Assembly: GCF_036010325.1 (NCBI RefSeq)
Contig: NZ_CP108549.1
Location: forward strand, 3,844,001-3,908,000
DNA length: 64,000 nucleotides
Direction of reading: 5' to 3'
DNA from: Streptomyces sp. NBC_01210
GTDB lineage: Bacteria; Actinomycetota; Actinomycetes; Streptomycetales; Streptomycetaceae
Part shown: one piece after another, positions 48,020 to 56,827 of the stretch
Layout of the letters: each line of letters begins with the position of its first letter
How positions within the stretch are numbered: the stretch's first letter is position 1
Program-made: the position numbers and the translations under genes
Notes under the pieces: model-generated
The model's database searches: none
Told to the model about the DNA's origin: nothing
Seen by the model: the letters and a program-made list of their open reading frames with translations, nothing else

Positions 48020-49741
48020 GTGACCAGTACCGCGCCACAGACCCAGCAGGGCAAGGACGCCGATCAGCAGCCACCCGGCTGGCAGCAGCGGCTGCGCAGA
48101 TTCGGCTACGCGCCCCGGCCCGTGATCGGGCTGCGCGAACGCCTGGTGCCGCCCTACACGCGTCCCTCCGAGCGGCTGTGGTCGATCTTCGGCATCCCGC
48201 CGTCGGTCGTGAACCCGCTGCTGCGCTGGGCGGCATGGGGCGGGCCGTTGCTGGTGGCGCTGGTAGCGGGCGTGCTGCGGTTCTGGAACCTCGGCAGGCC
48301 GAAGGCGGTGATATTCGACGAGACGTACTACGCGAAGGACGCCTGGGCCCTGATCAATCAGGGGTACGAGGGCAGCTGGCCGAAGGACGTCGACAAGCTC
48401 ATCCTCAAGGACCCGTCGAGCGTCCCGATCCCGACCGACCCCGGCTATGTGGTGCATCCGCCGGTCGGAAAGTGGGTCATCGGCCTCGGTGAGCACTTCT
48501 TCGGGTTCACGCCCTTCGGCTGGCGCTTCATGGTCTTCGTGCTCGGCACGCTGTCGGTGCTGATGCTCTGCCGGATCGGCCGGCGGCTGTTCCGCTCGAC
48601 GTTCCTGGGCTGCCTGGCGGGTGCGCTGCTCGCCGTGGACGGACTGCACTTCGTGATGAGCCGCACGGCGCTGCTCGACCAGGTGCTGATGTTCTTCGTG
48701 CTGGCCGCCTTCGGCTGCCTGGTCATCGACCGGGACGGGGCGCGACGCCGGCTCGCGGCGGCGCTGCCGACGGACGAGGAGGGTGTGCTGCGCCCGGATG
48801 CGACGGTCGCGGAGACGCTGCGCCTCGGCTGGCGTCCATGGCGGCTGGCTGCGGGCCTGATGCTGGGCCTGGCCGCCGGCACCAAGTGGAACGGCCTGTA
48901 TGTGATGGTCGCGTTCTGCCTGATGACCGTCCTGTGGGATGTGGGCGCCCGCCGGACGGCGGGTGCGGTGCACCCGTACCAGACGGTGCTGAGGAAGGAC
49001 GTGGTGCCGGCCTTCGTCTCGACGGTGCCGGTCGCGATCGCCACGTACATCGCGTCCTGGACCGGCTGGATCGTCACGGACAAGGGCTACTTCAGGAACT
49101 GGGCCCAGACGGACGGCAAGGGCGGCAGCTGGACCTGGCTGCCGGACTGGCTGCGCAGCCTGTGGCACTACGAGAACGAGGTCTACGAGTTCCACGTCAA
49201 TCTGACCTCCGGCCACACGTACCAGTCGAACCCGTGGAGCTGGATCGTGCTGGGCCGCCCGGTCTCGTACTTCTACGAGGACCCGAACGCGGGCACCGGG
49301 GGCTGCCCGCCGGACGCCGCGGACAAGTGCTCCCGCGAGGTACTGGCGCTCGGCACACCACTGCTGTGGTGGGCGGCCTGCTTTGCGATCTGCTACATCC
49401 TGTGGCGCTGGCTGTTCCGCCGGGACTGGCGCGCGGGCGCGATCGCCTGCGGCATCGCGGCGGGCTGGGTGCCGTGGTTCTTCTACCAGGAACGCACGAT
49501 CTTCCTGTTCTACGCGGTGGTGTTCGTGCCGTTCCTGTGTCTGGCGGTCGCGATGATGATCGGCGCGATCCTTGGTCCACCGGGCTCGGACGAACGCAGG
49601 AGGGCGCTCGGGGCGATCGGCGCGGGTGTGCTGGTGCTGCTGATCATCTGGAACTTCATCTACTTCTATCCGCTGTACACGGGGAGGCCGATCCCGGTGG
49701 AGGACTGGCGCAACCGGATGTGGCTGGACACCTGGGTGTAG
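48020..49741 (+). CDS. pmt: Polyprenyl-phosphate-mannose protein mannosyltransferase
   Basis: 573 aa GT39 membrane enzyme, GTG start. About 10-11 helices; the catalytic loop carries FDETYYAKDAW (Asp-Glu), and an extracytoplasmic MIR-less loop contains WPDWLRSLWHYENEVYEFH. It transfers mannose from polyprenyl phosphate mannose to secreted proteins at Ser/Thr. In S. coelicolor Pmt (SCO3154) glycosylates cell-envelope proteins and is needed for infection by phage phiC31. Divergent from rsmI. Confidence 0.95.
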   Translation: MTSTAPQTQQGKDADQQPPGWQQRLRRFGYAPRPVIGLRERLVPPYTRPSERLWSIFGIPPSVVNPLLRWAAWGGPLLVALVAGVLRFWNLGRPKAVIFDETYYAKDAWALINQGYEGSWPKDVDKLILKDPSSVPIPTDPGYVVHPPVGKWVIGLGEHFFGFTPFGWRFMVFVLGTLSVLMLCRIGRRLFRSTFLGCLAGALLAVDGLHFVMSRTALLDQVLMFFVLAAFGCLVIDRDGARRRLAAALPTDEEGVLRPDATVAETLRLGWRPWRLAAGLMLGLAAGTKWNGLYVMVAFCLMTVLWDVGARRTAGAVHPYQTVLRKDVVPAFVSTVPVAIATYIASWTGWIVTDKGYFRNWAQTDGKGGSWTWLPDWLRSLWHYENEVYEFHVNLTSGHTYQSNPWSWIVLGRPVSYFYEDPNAGTGGCPPDAADKCSREVLALGTPLLWWAACFAICYILWRWLFRRDWRAGAIACGIAAGWVPWFFYQERTIFLFYAVVFVPFLCLAVAMMIGAILGPPGSDERRRALGAIGAGVLVLLIIWNFIYFYPLYTGRPIPVEDWRNRMWLDTWV

Positions 49742-49938
49742 CAGGAACTACGGCGGTAACGACTCCCGCAGGTGCTGTGCCCACCGTGGTCGTTGTTGAC
49801 GCTCGCTGGTCGTCCTGGGCGGCCCCTGGACGGCCCACGGACGGCCCAGGAATGGGTCCGGCCGGTCCGGCCCCCGAACTGCCGCCCCGGTTCTCTGCCC
49901 GCCAAGCCGTACGCCTGCATCCGTCGCACGGTGGGGGT

Positions 49939-50226
49939 ATGTCCGGATCCCTGCCTGTGATCGTCTACCCGCCCTCGACAACGGACAGCCGACGCGTTCG
50001 CATGGACGGAGAGAACCTCGGCCTAGCCCACAGCGTGCCTCCGCAGCGCTCTGGCCTGTATCGATATGCGGCTAGGCGGCTCAACTGCCCGTGCTTCATG
50101 ATGAGTGTCCCGGCAGGTGCCCAGGACCGATGCAGTCTGCTGACGTTGCCGTCAGGCGTTGCAGTCAGGACCTCCTCGTCCCGAAGAAGGTCAGGGCAAG
50201 ATCCAGGGTTGACCCTGAGGGTATGA
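49939..50226 (+). pseudogene. Possible truncated small hypothetical gene with replaced 3' end
   Basis: 95 codons opening MSGSLPVIVYPPSTTDSRR, which from memory resembles the start of a small conserved Streptomyces protein. After ~34 residues (around GLAHSVP) the composition changes abruptly to Arg/Ser/Cys-rich sequence without family features. GGTGGGGG precedes the ATG. A deletion or recombination joint near 50040 is a plausible explanation. The flanking stretches (49742-49938 and 50040-50247) hold no recognisable gene. Confidence 0.35.
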
Positions 50227-50237
50227 CCCTGAGGGTA
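50210..50237. repeat. Tandem palindromic 14-mer TGACCCTGAGGGTA x2
   Basis: Two exact back-to-back copies, each containing the palindrome ACCCT-G-AGGGT. Immediately beyond the 3' end of the CsbD gene. They could form alternative hairpins (terminator) or be a two-box operator. Confidence 0.6.
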
Positions 50238-50247
50238 TTTGCGCATG

Positions 50248-50421
50248 TCAGCGCTTGAAGGAATCCTTGGTCCTCTCTTTCTCGCCCCGCATCTTGCCCC
50301 GTGCTTCGAGGGCGGCGCCCTTTGCTGCGAGAGTGTCTTTATGAACCGCGTGGGCCGCCTTCCGCACGGTCTTTCCGACGACCTCTTCGGCCTTTGCCTT
50401 GGCTTTCTCTCCGGCACTCAT
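50248..50421 (-). CDS. CsbD-family small stress protein
   Basis: 57 aa, fully helical and highly charged: MSAGEKAKAKAEEVVGKTVR at the start, a KGAALEARGKMRGEKER region near the end. This is the CsbD/YjbJ pattern (general-stress, sigma-B-type regulons; molecular function unknown). GGAGG lies 8 nt before the ATG. It sits alone in a gene-poor stretch. Confidence 0.75.
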   Translation of the reverse strand: MSAGEKAKAKAEEVVGKTVRKAAHAVHKDTLAAKGAALEARGKMRGEKERTKDSFKR

Positions 50422-50908
50422 CTCAGTACCTCCGCGCAGTCTCACTGGCCGAGTGCCCTTGAGGAGCAGGGACAAAACCACCTTGCGGGGCGCCCTGATC
50501 TGGGATGCACGAGGTCCCATGGGTCTGGAGGAACACGAGGGGGCCGGAACCGCGGCGGCTGGCCGCCATGGCGAAGGAGCGCCGAACGCCTTCGCCGTTT
50601 AGATGGGCTCTAGCTGCATGTACCCCTGCCACCGGTGGTAGGTGTCTCTGCTGTCTCACTGTCCCCTAGGTGGGTTGATCTGCGAGAACGGGTTGGGGGC
50701 AGTGCTGAGCAGGCGGTGTCCCACTGTCTCGCCACGCCTGCTTGAGGTAGCCGGCGGCAGCAGCGGCACGAAGGCCGTGGACTGCCTCTATCTGGCGTCA
50801 GGAAAGCATGATCACGGCCCAGAGGCGGCCCAGGCGGCATGACGCGGCCCCGGCCAGCGGCGAAAGCCCTGGTCGGGGCGCTCTCGGGGTGGAATGACAG
50901 AACTTCAT
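50422..50908. other. Gene-poor stretch, probably decayed
   Basis: About 490 bp with short overlapping frames on both strands, none with a ribosome binding site plus recognisable protein pattern. No transposase motif, terminal inverted repeat or tRNA was seen. The start presumably holds the CsbD promoter. Confidence 0.5.
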
Positions 50909-51136
50909 CTACCAGGGCACCCACTCGCGCGAGATCACCCAGTCGGCGAAGGCCTCGACACCGTCCACGACCGCCTCGAAGCGGGCAGCGAGTGGAAGAG
51001 GCCGAAGGCGTACTGGGCGCCCCGGGAGTTCCACGTACACCACGGTGGCGACGGAGGCGTCCCGCAGGTCGGCGGCGAAGCGTCGGGCGATGTCGACGGG
51101 CACCACGGTGTCCCGGTCGCCGTGCACCACCTCGCA
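50909..51136 (-). pseudogene. C-terminal fragment of an alpha/beta hydrolase with two frameshifts
   Basis: The minus strand reads VVHGDRDTVVPVDIARRFA, the Asp-loop region of alpha/beta hydrolases, and LRDASVATVVYVELPG. The family-like continuation AQYAFGLFHSLPA is in another frame, and RFEAVVDGVEAFADWV is back in the first. Two compensating single-base shifts near 51027 and 50993 explain this. The N-terminal two thirds, including the catalytic Ser, are gone; the fragment abuts the stop of the NlpC/P60 gene. Candidate Asp (HGDRD) is present but the gene cannot be functional. Confidence 0.65.
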
Positions 51137-51151
51137 GCGGCCAAGGGACCG

Positions 51152-52213
51152 TCACTTGTCGGGACGCACGACTCCGAGGATCTGCATCGAGCCGGCATCA
51201 GCGACGGTGACGTTCCGCCCGGGTCGGGGTGCGTGCACGATCGAGCCGTCGCCGATGTACATGCCCACGTGGCTGGCGTCCCTGTGGTAGATGATCAGGT
51301 CGCCTGGGCGCATATCTTTGATGTCGATGCGTGCAAGCTGACGCCACTGCTCCTGCGACGTACGTGGGATGGGGCGTTTCGCGGCGGCCCAGGCTTCTGA
51401 CGTGAGTCCGGAACAGTCGAACGAATTCGGTCCCTCGGCGCCCCACTCGTAGGGTTTGCCGATCTGCAGGCTCGCGTAGGCGATGGCCTTCTCGCCCTGC
51501 GCGCTGGCCTCTCCCTTGATGTCCTTGATGATGCCGGAGCTCAACCACGTCGATTGCGCTTCGGCCCCGGTTTGCCGTTCCATCGCAAGGATCCGCTCCA
51601 ACTCCTGCTTCTTCAGCCTCGATTCGAGTTTTTCCGCGGCGGAGATACGTTCTTCGATCTTCGTCTGAGCGTTCGCCTGGGCCGTGCGACTCGCCTCCAG
51701 TTTCCGTAACTGGTCCGAGGCGTCCCTGGCCTTTTCCCGTAGGTCTTTCTGTGTTGTCGTCAGCGCGACCAGCAGCGCCATGGTGCCCTGCTGGACCTGG
51801 CGCGCCAGACTGACGTCGTTCAGAACCTGCTGGGGATCGTCGCTCAGGAACAGGTGGGCCTCGGGTGGCAGGCCGCCACTGCGGTACTGGGCGCGAGCCG
51901 CCGCGCCTGCGCGCGACTTCAGTTCCTCCAGCCGCTTCTCGCCCTTGGCGACATCCTCGGCGAGCGCGGTCACGCGATTGGACTGTTCCTCCGCTTTCTC
52001 CTCCGCGGTGTTGTACGCATCCGTAGCGACCTCCGCGTCGTGATAGAGGCGGTCCAACTCCTTGCGTACCTCGCCGAGAGATGTGGGCCGGTCCGGCCGT
52101 GGCTCCGGGGTGGGAACCGCGAACGCCGCGCCCTGCGCGGTTACGGTGATCGCACAGACCAGGGCCACGGCTGCTGTCGTCCGGCATCGGTGGCCGGTCA
52201 TACTCCGCCTCAT
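51152..52213 (-). CDS. Secreted NlpC/P60 (C40) peptidoglycan endopeptidase
   Basis: 353 aa from an ATG with GGAG 9 nt upstream. Signal peptide ~1-34 (TTAAVALVCAITVTAQG). Residues ~45-230 are a long coiled coil (CwlO/RipA-like regulatory region); the C40 domain covers ~240-353. Catalytic Cys267 in FDCSGLTSEAW, His315 in ASHVGMYIGDG and His327 in IVHAPRPGRN. It cuts stem peptides outside the cell. 163 bp downstream of the first STAND regulator on the same strand, so possibly linked to the envelope-associated cluster. Confidence 0.9.
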   Translation of the reverse strand: MRRSMTGHRCRTTAAVALVCAITVTAQGAAFAVPTPEPRPDRPTSLGEVRKELDRLYHDAEVATDAYNTAEEKAEEQSNRVTALAEDVAKGEKRLEELKSRAGAAARAQYRSGGLPPEAHLFLSDDPQQVLNDVSLARQVQQGTMALLVALTTTQKDLREKARDASDQLRKLEASRTAQANAQTKIEERISAAEKLESRLKKQELERILAMERQTGAEAQSTWLSSGIIKDIKGEASAQGEKAIAYASLQIGKPYEWGAEGPNSFDCSGLTSEAWAAAKRPIPRTSQEQWRQLARIDIKDMRPGDLIIYHRDASHVGMYIGDGSIVHAPRPGRNVTVADAGSMQILGVVRPDK

Positions 52214-52376
52214 CTTGGCTGCTCCGTCATGCATCGAGGGCCATGGATGTTGTGCCGCCCCACGGCACAACAGACAGAGGCAGGAACCCATTCGTCCCGC
52301 CCGCCCCCACAACGGGCGTATTCCTACGGGCGGTTCAAGAGAGGCGGGCAAAATCGCCGACGCCGACAAGTGAGGA

Positions 52377-55310
52377 TCAGGCTGAGCGAGCCGGCTTCGC
52401 GAGAAGTCTGTCCCGGAGCTCGCCGGCCTCCTCGGTCATGCCCAGTCGCACACAGATGTCGTGCGCCTGTTCCCAGCATGCACGCGCCCAGGACCGCTGT
52501 CCCATCCGGATCAGTGCGTCGCCGAGAATCCGCGCGCCCGCTGCCTCGCGCCGGTCGATCCCCAGCTCTCGGCTGAGCACGATCCCTCGCTCGGCGAAAC
52601 GGGCTGCCGACTCGGGCTGGTCCAGGTCCAGGTAGGCTTCGGCAACCTTGATGAAGTTGCCGGCCTGCACGTGGCGCTGTCCGTCGACGCCGAGGATCTC
52701 AAGACTTTCCTGGTGTCTACGCAGAGCCTCCGCCGGCCGACCGAGGCTGCGCAGTACCTGCCCGAGCCGGTACAGAGCTTGTGCTCTGCCGTGCTGATCG
52801 TCGAGACTGTCGTACAGGCCCAACTGCCGATAGGCGCCGTCGAGCAGCGACGGGTCCGATCGTCCGAGATCCAAGCGCTTCTGGATCATGTTGCCCAGGG
52901 CGAGCGCCTCGACCGATCGGTCTCCTATGGCGCGGGCGATGGTGACGGCGCGACCGCCCAGCTCCGCGGCTTCGCGGTGGCGGCCGGCATGGGACTGCAG
53001 GATCGCGTAGACGTTCAGCGCCATGGCGTGAACCGTGTCGTCGCCGGCGCCGACCGACAGGTCGACGGCGCGGCTGGTCAGCTCGCGTGCGCCTTCGCTG
53101 TCGTCCACCTGCATCAGCGCGCCCCCGAGCATGTAGCAGACCCGTCTCTCGGCGCGACGGTCACCGGTACGGCGTGCCTCGGCCGCCACTGTTCGCGCGA
53201 CGGGGATGACATCGTGCCAACGGTGTTCGGCCATCAGCAGTGGATCGAGGGCCAGCAGCAGGTCGGCGGCGCCCGCGGTGGCCGTGTGGGCGACCTGCTC
53301 CACGAGTTCCAGCGCCGCAGTCAGTTCCCGGGCACCCCACGCGCACGCCTCTTCCGCATCGGTGAAGGTCACCCCCCGGTGCTCGGTGGGGATGAGCGAC
53401 GCAGGGGTGGTGTGTCCCGGGCGGATCAGGCAGTACGCGTTGCGGGCGGTGGCCACCAGCAGGTCCAGCAGACGCGTGAGCGCCGCGGCGCGAGTGGTCG
53501 TCGACTCCTCCTCCTGGACGCGCTGCCTCGCAAACAGCCGGAGCAGATCGTGGTACCGGTAGCGTCTGCGGCTCGGTGATTCCACCATGCCGACATCGAC
53601 CAGCGATTCCAGCAGGGGTTCGGCCTGCTGCGGGGGTAGATCGAGAACGGCCGCCGCGTCGACCAGACCCAAGGTGTTCGACGCCGGCAGGGCCAGCAGG
53701 CGGAACGCCCGCGCCTGCTGCTGGTCGAGCTGGCCGTAGCCGAGACGGAAGCAGGACTCGACGGCCAGGTCCTCGATCCACAGCTCGCCCAGGCGCTGCC
53801 GCTCGTCCTTGAGCTGGTCGACCGTGTCCGTGATGCTCCAGTCCGGCCTGACCGCGAGTCGAGAGGCGACAATGCGTACGGCCAGCGGAAGCCCGCCGCA
53901 CAGGTCGACGACGCGCAGGATCGCGAGGCGCTCGGCCGCGGTCCTGGGTCCGCCGACGATACGGGCGAACAGATCCGCTGCCACCTGCGGCTGGAAGACC
54001 TCCACGGCTACCCGTCCGGTGGCCGGAAGGGCGGCGAGCCTGGATCGGCTCGTTACGACGGCGGCGCACCTGCCCGAGCCGGGAAGGAGCGGGCGGACCT
54101 GCTCCGTGTCATGGGCGTTGTCCAGTACCACCAGGACCCGCCGCCGGGCCAGGATCGATCGGTACAGTGCTGCCCGTTCCACAAGGCTGTCAGGCATGCC
54201 CTGGTCCTTCTCACCCAGGGCTCGCAGGAATACCGCCAGCACGGCCGCCGGGTCGGCCGGTGTGCCGTCCACGCCGCGCAGGTCCGCGTGCAGTTGCCCG
54301 TCGGGGAAGTCGTCCCTCACCTTGTGGGCCACGTGAACGGCCAGTGTGGTCTTGCCTGCTCCGCCCATGCCGGTGAGTACGGCGACCGGGACGGCGGTCC
54401 CGGAATCATCCGACAGGACCGCGCTCAGTCTGTCCGTCTCCGCTTCGCGGCCGGTGAAGTCGGCGAGATCGGAAGGTAGTTGGGCCGGTCTCACCGTCGA
54501 TGCCCGGGGCCCGGTCTCGGCCGGGGGTGCCAAGAGAGACGGGTCCGAGGCCAGCAGCTGCCCGTGTAACTCCCGCAGTGCGGGACCCGGTTCGATACCG
54601 AGTTCCTCGATCAGTGTGTGTCTTGTGTCGTGGTAGACCGCCAGTGCTTCCGCCTGTCTGTCGCAGCGGTACAGCGCAAGCATCAGCAGCAGGCGCAACC
54701 GCTCTTTCAGCGGATGGGCCGCGGTGAGTGTGATCAGCTCGGGTACGACGTCCCGGTGACCCCCGAGTTCCAGGTCCAGGTCCACTCGGGTCTCCGTTGC
54801 GCTCAACCGCATTTCGGCGAGCCGGGATCGTTCCGCGTCGGCGAAAGGCCCGGGAACTCCGGCCAGCGGGACGCCTTTCCAGTGGTCCAGGGCCGTGCGC
54901 AACAGGTCCCTGGCCGCAAGGGTGGCACCTTTGGTGTTGAGCTCTCGGGCTTCGTGAAGCTGGTGCTCGAAGAGCGTGAGATCCATTGCCCCGTCGTGCA
55001 CGCGGACGGCGTATCCGTTGGCGACCGAGACCAGAACAAGGGGAGCCTGGGTCTTTTCCCGGTCCGGTTCGAGTACACCGCGCAGCCGGGAGATATATGT
55101 CCGCAGCACCGAGACGGCTCCGGTCGGCGGGTCCTCGCCCCAGACGGCGTCGACGAGTTCCTCGACGGTGGCGGGCCGTCCCTTGAGCAGCAGCGTCGCC
55201 AGTACGGCCCGCTGCTGCGGTGACCCGAGCGGCACTTCGCTGTCGCCAAGCCATGCCTGTAAAGGCCCCAGAACCGTGAACCGCAACTCAGCAACGCCGG
55301 TTGTTCTCAT
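52377..55310 (-). CDS. AfsR-type regulator: BTAD + NB-ARC STAND ATPase + TPR (first copy)
   Basis: 977 aa. Residues ~8-100 form an OmpR-type winged HTH (LRFTVLGPLQAWLGDSEVPLG), ~105-255 a BTAD domain (LMLALYRCDRQAEALAVYHDTR). The NB-ARC ATPase has Walker A GMGGAGKTTLAVHVAH (K320), VLVVLDNAHDTEQVRPLLPG and GLPLAVRIVA. C-terminal TPR repeats run ~690-960. STAND proteins oligomerise on ligand binding to activate an attached output, here a DNA-binding domain. Its target is unknown; flanked by the C40 gene and one copy of the helical VAPDGSSR protein. A GTG six codons earlier is an alternative start. Confidence 0.9.
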   Translation of the reverse strand: MRTTGVAELRFTVLGPLQAWLGDSEVPLGSPQQRAVLATLLLKGRPATVEELVDAVWGEDPPTGAVSVLRTYISRLRGVLEPDREKTQAPLVLVSVANGYAVRVHDGAMDLTLFEHQLHEARELNTKGATLAARDLLRTALDHWKGVPLAGVPGPFADAERSRLAEMRLSATETRVDLDLELGGHRDVVPELITLTAAHPLKERLRLLLMLALYRCDRQAEALAVYHDTRHTLIEELGIEPGPALRELHGQLLASDPSLLAPPAETGPRASTVRPAQLPSDLADFTGREAETDRLSAVLSDDSGTAVPVAVLTGMGGAGKTTLAVHVAHKVRDDFPDGQLHADLRGVDGTPADPAAVLAVFLRALGEKDQGMPDSLVERAALYRSILARRRVLVVLDNAHDTEQVRPLLPGSGRCAAVVTSRSRLAALPATGRVAVEVFQPQVAADLFARIVGGPRTAAERLAILRVVDLCGGLPLAVRIVASRLAVRPDWSITDTVDQLKDERQRLGELWIEDLAVESCFRLGYGQLDQQQARAFRLLALPASNTLGLVDAAAVLDLPPQQAEPLLESLVDVGMVESPSRRRYRYHDLLRLFARQRVQEEESTTTRAAALTRLLDLLVATARNAYCLIRPGHTTPASLIPTEHRGVTFTDAEEACAWGARELTAALELVEQVAHTATAGAADLLLALDPLLMAEHRWHDVIPVARTVAAEARRTGDRRAERRVCYMLGGALMQVDDSEGARELTSRAVDLSVGAGDDTVHAMALNVYAILQSHAGRHREAAELGGRAVTIARAIGDRSVEALALGNMIQKRLDLGRSDPSLLDGAYRQLGLYDSLDDQHGRAQALYRLGQVLRSLGRPAEALRRHQESLEILGVDGQRHVQAGNFIKVAEAYLDLDQPESAARFAERGIVLSRELGIDRREAAGARILGDALIRMGQRSWARACWEQAHDICVRLGMTEEAGELRDRLLAKPARSA

Positions 55311-55548
55311 TGGTGTTCGCGCCCTCACAGAAGCGTTCTCTGCGGTCGACCGTATCCGTCGGCGAACAGCGTGTGGGGGTATGGCGTTCTGCGTATCAGT
55401 CTGTCCCGCCGGCCTGAAGCACCATTTCGGGAGTATCTATCACTATATTTCGGTCAGTGATGAGGGGGATATGAGTTGATTCTCACAGGGCGCATGGTGT
55501 CCTCCCCACAGAGGACCGGCTGTAGTCGTCACCCCTGCAGGAGGGTGC
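55311..55548. promoter_or_regulatory. Upstream region of the first STAND regulator with an AT-rich inverted repeat
   Basis: 238 bp between same-strand genes. It includes an unusually AT-rich block (TATCTATCACTATATTTCGG) with the inverted repeat ATCACT-N11-AGTGAT at 55439-55461. Plausible promoter/operator; no regulator assigned. Confidence 0.35.
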
Positions 55549-56418
55549 TCAGAGGCGCCCCTGTTCGCTCGGCCGCTGATGCATGGAACGCGTGGGAACA
55601 GGGGCGTCCGGCTCCTGTGCCGGTGCGGCGCCCAACGCCACGAGGCGTTGCCGTACCTGCCGCATTGCTTCGGTGCGCGCGGGCGTCAACAGACCTTTGC
55701 CCTCGAGATGGGCCCACAGGTTGAGGAGTTCGCGGCCGTGCGCCGCGGCGGCCCGGTCGTCGTGCAGCCACTGCCACGCGGCCGTGGCCCGCATCACATC
55801 GTCCCCGGCGCGCGTGTCGCCCAGTCCGCAGCGGATCCGTGCGACTCCCAGCGACAGCACGGTGGCCAATCGGTGGTCGCCGTCGACGTGCGCGACGTAC
55901 GCCTCCATCGCCCTGGCCTCCAGGGAGTGGGGATGATCGGCACCGTGATCGCTGGTGAGGCGCTCGTGCAGCGCGGCGGCGAGGGCGGAGGCGTGTTCCG
56001 TGTCTCCCTGCAAGACGGTTTCCTTGATGCGATGCACTCGGTCGGCGAGCGAGGCGGGGACCGGGGTTTCTTCGGCGGTCTCCCGTGCGGCACCTGCGGC
56101 GACGACGTCATGGCGCCGCCCCGTTGGGTTGTCGGCGCTGGTGGGCGCGGTCTCGTCCCCGTCCGGTTCGGGGATGCGGCTGGAACCGTCGGGCGCCACC
56201 TCGATACGGAAGGTGCGGGCATCCGGTCGGTCGAAGACCGTGGCCTGCACTGGCTCCTGGCGGGTGCGCGCATGACGCTGGAGCAGATCGAGGATCGCTT
56301 CGTGGATGGATTGCCCCACGGCAGCGGTGACTCGTTCGCCGTTGAGGACGGCCGAGCTCTCATCGGAGACGTGCACGTCGAAGAGGGAAGGTTCGAGGGC
56401 GGGTTCGGAAGGTGTCAT
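55549..56418 (-). CDS. Helical-repeat protein of unknown function, paralogue A
   Basis: 289 aa. A ~90-residue N-terminal domain (VHVSDESSAVLNGERV... to FRIEVAPDGSSRI), a low-complexity linker, then ~150 residues of TPR-like helices with HPHSLEARAMEAYVAHVDGDH and DVMRATAAWQWLHDD. The same two segments recur in the protein encoded at 60997-61848, so both are one family with two domains. No signal peptide. Its upstream bases preserve the 3' end of a transglycosylase gene, showing this copy arose by duplication. Function not recognised. Confidence 0.75.
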   Translation of the reverse strand: MTPSEPALEPSLFDVHVSDESSAVLNGERVTAAVGQSIHEAILDLLQRHARTRQEPVQATVFDRPDARTFRIEVAPDGSSRIPEPDGDETAPTSADNPTGRRHDVVAAGAARETAEETPVPASLADRVHRIKETVLQGDTEHASALAAALHERLTSDHGADHPHSLEARAMEAYVAHVDGDHRLATVLSLGVARIRCGLGDTRAGDDVMRATAAWQWLHDDRAAAAHGRELLNLWAHLEGKGLLTPARTEAMRQVRQRLVALGAAPAQEPDAPVPTRSMHQRPSEQGRL

Positions 56419-56443
56419 GGCTGCTGTTCTCCGTCGTCGGGTG
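56416..56443 (-). repeat. Duplication scar: remnant of a transglycosylase 3' end
   Basis: 28 bp matching 61846-61873 at 26 positions. There, on the minus strand, the sequence encodes PDDGEQ, a TAG stop, then CC and the ATG of paralogue B. Here the TAG has become CAG before the ATG of paralogue A and no transglycosylase gene precedes it. Confidence 0.75.
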
Positions 56444-56827
56444 GATCAGGGTTCGCGCGTCGTGACCTCGGGCATGCGCAGATCCCTTCGCCAGGCGTGA
56501 ACGGGGGCTGTGTTCATGCCTCTCGACGGATTCGGGACGGCGCCGGTTCAACGCGGCAGGCCTCGTCGAAAGAGCACCCGCGGGGTGGGCTCGGTCACCC
56601 TCCCCGGGCTGTCACCGGTTGCCTCCGGCCGTTGTCGGTCGCCTCCCGGCCGTCCCCGTGCTCGCGGCTTCCGGCAATTCGCCCGGCCCGACCCGCAGTC
56701 TGCGTTGATCACCGCGCCGGAATCGCGTAACCGCCTGGCCCGGGGCCGTGTTTCGGGCATGTCATAGGTCGTGCCGGCCTCCGAGCCGACAGTCTGTGGC
56801 TCCGGGCGACCAGCTAGGGTCCGGCTG
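56444..56827. other. Divergent intergenic region between paralogue A and the second STAND regulator
   Basis: About 380 bp, mostly GC-rich and without a recognisable gene. It must carry promoters in both directions. Apart from the scar at its left edge, no clear palindrome or known motif was identified. Confidence 0.4.

Noticed and set aside
49742..51151. Insertion sequence or transposase remnant
   Set aside because: No DDE or serine-recombinase motif, terminal inverted repeats or target duplication could be found; only host-type gene fragments.
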